DNA of 64,000 nt, from the NCBI GenBank assembly GCA_012515445.1, contig JAAYYI010000055.1:56238-120237 (forward strand), written 5' to 3'. Position 1 is the stretch's first letter; every line of letters begins with the position of its first letter. Below are positions 61,665 through 64,000 of the stretch, in pieces. Source of the stretch: Candidatus Bathyarchaeota archaeon. Lineage in GTDB: Archaea; Thermoproteota; Bathyarchaeia; Bathyarchaeales; Bathycorpusculaceae. The translations under genes were made by a program, and so were the position numbers. Under the pieces are notes generated by a model, which saw only the letters and a program-made list of their open reading frames with translations, did not search any database and was not told where the DNA came from.

Positions 61665-62141
61665 CTACCAAGCTCCTTCTGTTCCCAAGATTTCAAAATA
61701 TCCTATACCTGAGAAGTGGTACTCATACTCAAAAGTCATCTTCAACGAGTTGTGAGTGCCGTTGTTAATCAGAGTGTATCCTTCTGGGTCTACCTGATAA
61801 TACTTGTGAATCAGTGAGATGTTTCCCCAAAGCAGGTCAGTTGGAATGGTGATTGTGTAGGTGATATTCTCCCAACCGATGTCTTTCACGGTTTTTCCAA
61901 GGAAGTGAAGTTCTATGGAATGTCTGCTAGGTTCGGAAGAATTAAGCAGAGTAACAGATGGGGAGCGCTCTGCATTCCAGTTAGTTTCCACGGTTACGAT
62001 GTAAGTTTTGTCTCGAACTGAAAGTGGATAGGTGAATAGGTTGGTTTTTTCTAAATTCGCTAAAAATATTCCAACGGTCAATGAAATGGCGACAAGAAAG
62101 ATGGCTAATACAACTATGATTTTTCTTTTCACAACTACCAC
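61665..62141 (-). CDS. membrane-anchored extracellular protein of unknown function
   Basis: 158 residues. An N-terminal uncleaved helix (IIVVLAIFLVAISLTVGIFL) is followed by a beta-rich domain, TYPLSVRDKTYIVTVETNWNAERSPSVTLL, with N-x-S/T sites and a C-terminal YHFSGIGYFEILGTEGAW. No cysteines. Convergent to the beta-helix protein gene by 5 bases between stops. Unknown family; a surface structural role is likely. Confidence 0.6.
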   Translation of the reverse strand: MVVVKRKIIVVLAIFLVAISLTVGIFLANLEKTNLFTYPLSVRDKTYIVTVETNWNAERSPSVTLLNSSEPSRHSIELHFLGKTVKDIGWENITYTITIPTDLLWGNISLIHKYYQVDPEGYTLINNGTHNSLKMTFEYEYHFSGIGYFEILGTEGAW

Positions 62142-62498
62142 TTTACCGCTGGTTAAACATACACCAAATTCTTATAAAAACCAGCGCGCGATACTCTTTT
62201 GGGAGAGACAATTTAGCAAAGTTTTGTCCGCTCTACATAGCGCGCTAGGGACTTATGGTTTTTTATTGTTGGAACCTTGCTGTTTGTGGGTGGTGGAGTG
62301 CTGGTTCATATTTCCAAGCAATAGGCAGTGTATTAAATCTTGCTACACAAGAGTTTTATAAGCTGAACCTGCCTGTGTTTTCAAGTGAAGGACGTTACTG
62401 ACCAAAAGAGTCAAAGGCAAACTAAAACCCGAAATCACTCAGACAGAGGTGGACTGAGAACGAAACACATCAACATTAATCTTCGTCTTCATAGATTG
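62142..62498. promoter_or_regulatory. 357-base divergent promoter region of the pilin-like gene
   Basis: A TATA box ttttataag lies at 62354-62362, with expected initiation near 62385, where a GTG also sits. A second AT-rich element at 62175-62184 (cttataaaaa) could serve a transcript starting upstream. The GCGCGC/AGCGCGCT blocks at 62190 and 62239 are partly complementary. No other gene is supported. Confidence 0.35.
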
Positions 62499-63545
62499 AT
62501 GATGAACAGATTCGCTCTCAGTACTGTTGTTACAACATTGATTATTCTGGTTATTTCGGTGTTGCTGGCAAGTGTAGTTACATACTTCGCTATTAACGTC
62601 GTATCTACACGTGTCCAGGAAGAAAGCCTGGCATTAACAAAGCAGCACGTGTGGTACAGTTCAGCCGGGAGGTATGACGATCTTTGTAATCCGATTTCCA
62701 CTACCCAGGCGGCTCTCATGATTATTAATACCGGTGGTCGTGATGTTGTTATACAAAAGTTTTCTATTAGGGGGCAGACGGTTGCTTGGGGTAATGTGTA
62801 TTATACTACTACTCAGGCGACGGTTTCGGATGATCTTAATTGTCAGCCGTACGCGCCAAATATTAATGATTTTGTGCTTTCGGATAGTGATGGTGCTTTA
62901 GGTTTTACGAAGGCAGAGGATTCGTTGACGCTTAAATCAGGTTGGTCTATGGTAATCTACATTAACCAGCCGGATAGCATCAGCATAAATGACGTCGGAT
63001 TAACGGTTAGCATCACCCTGAATACTGCGCAGGCGATGTATTATGTGGAGGCAAACGTGCTGGCATATGTTCCATCAGTCAAGTATGAGCCCGACTTCAC
63101 AATCAGGATGGCGAAAGCATGGTATAGTGCTGCTGCTGACCCTGACCCCGCGTTTTCACAGTGCGCATTCGTCATAACCAACAACAGGGCCGACGCCGTC
63201 TTCATCAGAGGTATATACTTTTATGCAACTGTAACTGACTGGTATGCGTATTCTGGAAATTTAGACGCGATTGATCTCGATTCGATAGTGGCGTCCCATA
63301 ATCCGGGTGCGTATGAGCCTGTACCAGGTCACAATTTGGAGCCTGTGGCTGCTGCAGACGGTATGACTATCGCTGCCGGCGAGGGGGCAGTGATCTACTT
63401 CACCGCTGGTGACCTAAGCACTAAACTCGGCGATAAAGTAATGTTGTCGTTGGCGTTTACGGTCTTTAAAAATACGGCTCTTGAAACGGATTTAAGTATG
63501 GGTTTGGCGAGAGTGGCGGTTTCAGCCCCACAATTTGCGGAATAG
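62499..63545 (+). CDS. archaeal pilin/archaellin-like protein
   Basis: About 348 residues from the ATG pair at 62499. NRFALSTVVTTLIILVISVLLASVVTYFAINV is a type IV pilin-like N-terminal helix: a short basic lead then a long hydrophobic helix that would be cleaved by a prepilin peptidase and pack in a filament core. The remainder is beta-rich, with two similar domains (each including an AWYS/QHVWYSSAGRYDD and AFVITNN / ALMIINTG strand pair). A GTG at 62385 would add 38 hydrophilic residues, unlikely for a pilin. No prepilin peptidase or filament ATPase is in the window. Confidence 0.6.
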   Translation: MMNRFALSTVVTTLIILVISVLLASVVTYFAINVVSTRVQEESLALTKQHVWYSSAGRYDDLCNPISTTQAALMIINTGGRDVVIQKFSIRGQTVAWGNVYYTTTQATVSDDLNCQPYAPNINDFVLSDSDGALGFTKAEDSLTLKSGWSMVIYINQPDSISINDVGLTVSITLNTAQAMYYVEANVLAYVPSVKYEPDFTIRMAKAWYSAAADPDPAFSQCAFVITNNRADAVFIRGIYFYATVTDWYAYSGNLDAIDLDSIVASHNPGAYEPVPGHNLEPVAAADGMTIAAGEGAVIYFTAGDLSTKLGDKVMLSLAFTVFKNTALETDLSMGLARVAVSAPQFAE

Positions 63546-63896
63546 TGTAGCTATGGAATCTAACCCTTACCTTAAGCAGCAAAGCTAAGTAAGTACGTAG
63601 GTAGGTTGTCCTTCCCCTTTTTTGGGCGGGTATCATTTGCCGCCTTAAGGGGCTTTTTTGTTTTTGTTTTTTTCCATAAGTCCATAGCTCGTATACTGCT
63701 TTTTGGCTTGATTTTATCTGCTTAAAAATAACGGGACAAACAGGCGTAATTGGAATGAAAACATTCAATTGCATAAAAAAACTGCAGTCAAAACGGCCTG
63801 TATGTTACTTATGCACTTATGGTTTTTTTTGCATTCACTTAGGTTATATGTTAACTGTTATATTGACAACTTTTAAGAAAGGACTTTGATGAAACA
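63546..63896. other. 351-base intergenic region
   Basis: After the terminator-like tract there are two further T-rich runs (63826-63833 and around 63610-63622) and a short ccccttttttggg palindrome at 63614-63626. No gene can be supported up to the last 100 bases. Confidence 0.35.
63653..63673 (+). terminator. T-rich terminator
   Basis: cttttttgtttttgtttttttcc region after the pilin-like gene. Confidence 0.5.
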
Positions 63897-64000
63897 ATGC
63901 TCAAACCGAACTATGACCAATTCGTCTGCAGAATTCACCTTAGTCTGCGGGGTCATAGAGATAAGCAGGGCAAGTTCGATTGGACCAGCGCAGTTTTGGA
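63897..64000 (+). CDS. possible start of a gene running off the end
   Basis: Starting at ATG 63897 the frame MLKPNYDQFVCRIHLSLRGH, followed by RDKQGKFDWTSAVL, stays open to the last base. An overlapping frame from ATG 63889 is also open and has a better-placed AGGA, so the true frame is uncertain. Too short to assign. Confidence 0.3.
   Translation, partial: MLKPNYDQFVCRIHLSLRGHRDKQGKFDWTSAVL

Overview
The window is archaeal. It carries a TATA-binding protein, Spt5 and SecE leading into a uL11-uL1-uL10 ribosomal cluster, an Lhr-type helicase, archaeal D-aminoacyl-tRNA deacylase DTD2, RNase Z, tRNA m2G10 methyltransferase, an Ard1-type N-acetyltransferase, an aKMT-like protein methyltransferase, an archaeal signal peptidase and SSV-type integrase fragments. 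Together with the crenarchaeal/thaumarchaeal flavour of several genes, this suggests a Thermoproteota lineage such as Bathyarchaeia; the lineage is an inference, because there is no rRNA in the window. TTG and GTG starts are common, ribosome binding sites are of GGAG/GGTGA type, and many genes end in T-rich tracts.

Layout. 1-5 kb: the tail of a membrane glycosyltransferase, a radical SAM enzyme, a second glycosyltransferase, an AIR-synthase-like protein, an ECF transporter S component and a shikimate-kinase-like P-loop kinase. 5-16 kb: TPR-like protein, ATP-dependent DNA ligase, glycolipid-binding-like protein, ThiF/MoeB-type E1, ArsB/NhaD-type transporter, ketol-acid reductoisomerase, WbqC-like protein, an AbrB/PIN toxin-antitoxin pair whose PIN gene is frameshifted, an atypical carbamoyltransferase and DTD2. 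16.4-19.2 kb: secE-spt5-rpl11-rpl1-rpl10. 19-31.5 kb: His-rich membrane protein, methylglyoxal synthase, Ard1-type NAT, LarA-like racemase, MBL-fold protein with pyrE, TBP, signal peptidase, Lhr helicase and aKMT. 31.8-43.3 kb: MFS carrier, two hydrolase/isomerase-type proteins, a large surface beta-propeller protein, trmG10-prs, lipoate ligase and CysRS. 43.6-46.4 kb: three tandem membrane-anchored Cache-like sensor domains without output domains. 46.4-57.2 kb: methylthiotransferase, ribbon-helix-helix regulator, AlkD-like protein, Mrr-like nuclease, PP-loop/YkgJ pair, lysine 2,3-aminomutase with an EctA-like acetyltransferase, a glycosyltransferase and a B12 radical SAM enzyme with an unknown partner.

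The most striking feature is at 57.3-60.2 kb. A tRNA-Arg(UCU) gene is followed by a very small AT-rich integrated element bounded by a 32-bp direct repeat of the tRNA 3' half. An integrase N-terminal fragment reads into the tRNA copy at one end and the C-terminal fragment reads out of the copy at the other. Joining them at the repeat restores one uninterrupted frame of 378 codons, the signature of SSV-type integration that splits its own integrase. The 2.79-kb element carries a small basic protein and a cell-surface protein, but no recognisable replication gene. Downstream lie a beta-helix repeat surface protein, a membrane-anchored protein and a pilin-like protein, so 57-63.5 kb reads as a surface/accessory island.

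How genes cooperate: ablA and its GNAT neighbour probably make N-acetyl-beta-lysine, a compatible solute; prs supplies PRPP that pyrE uses; the secE-spt5-ribosomal cluster couples transcription, translation and export; the Cache proteins and the surface proteins face the environment.
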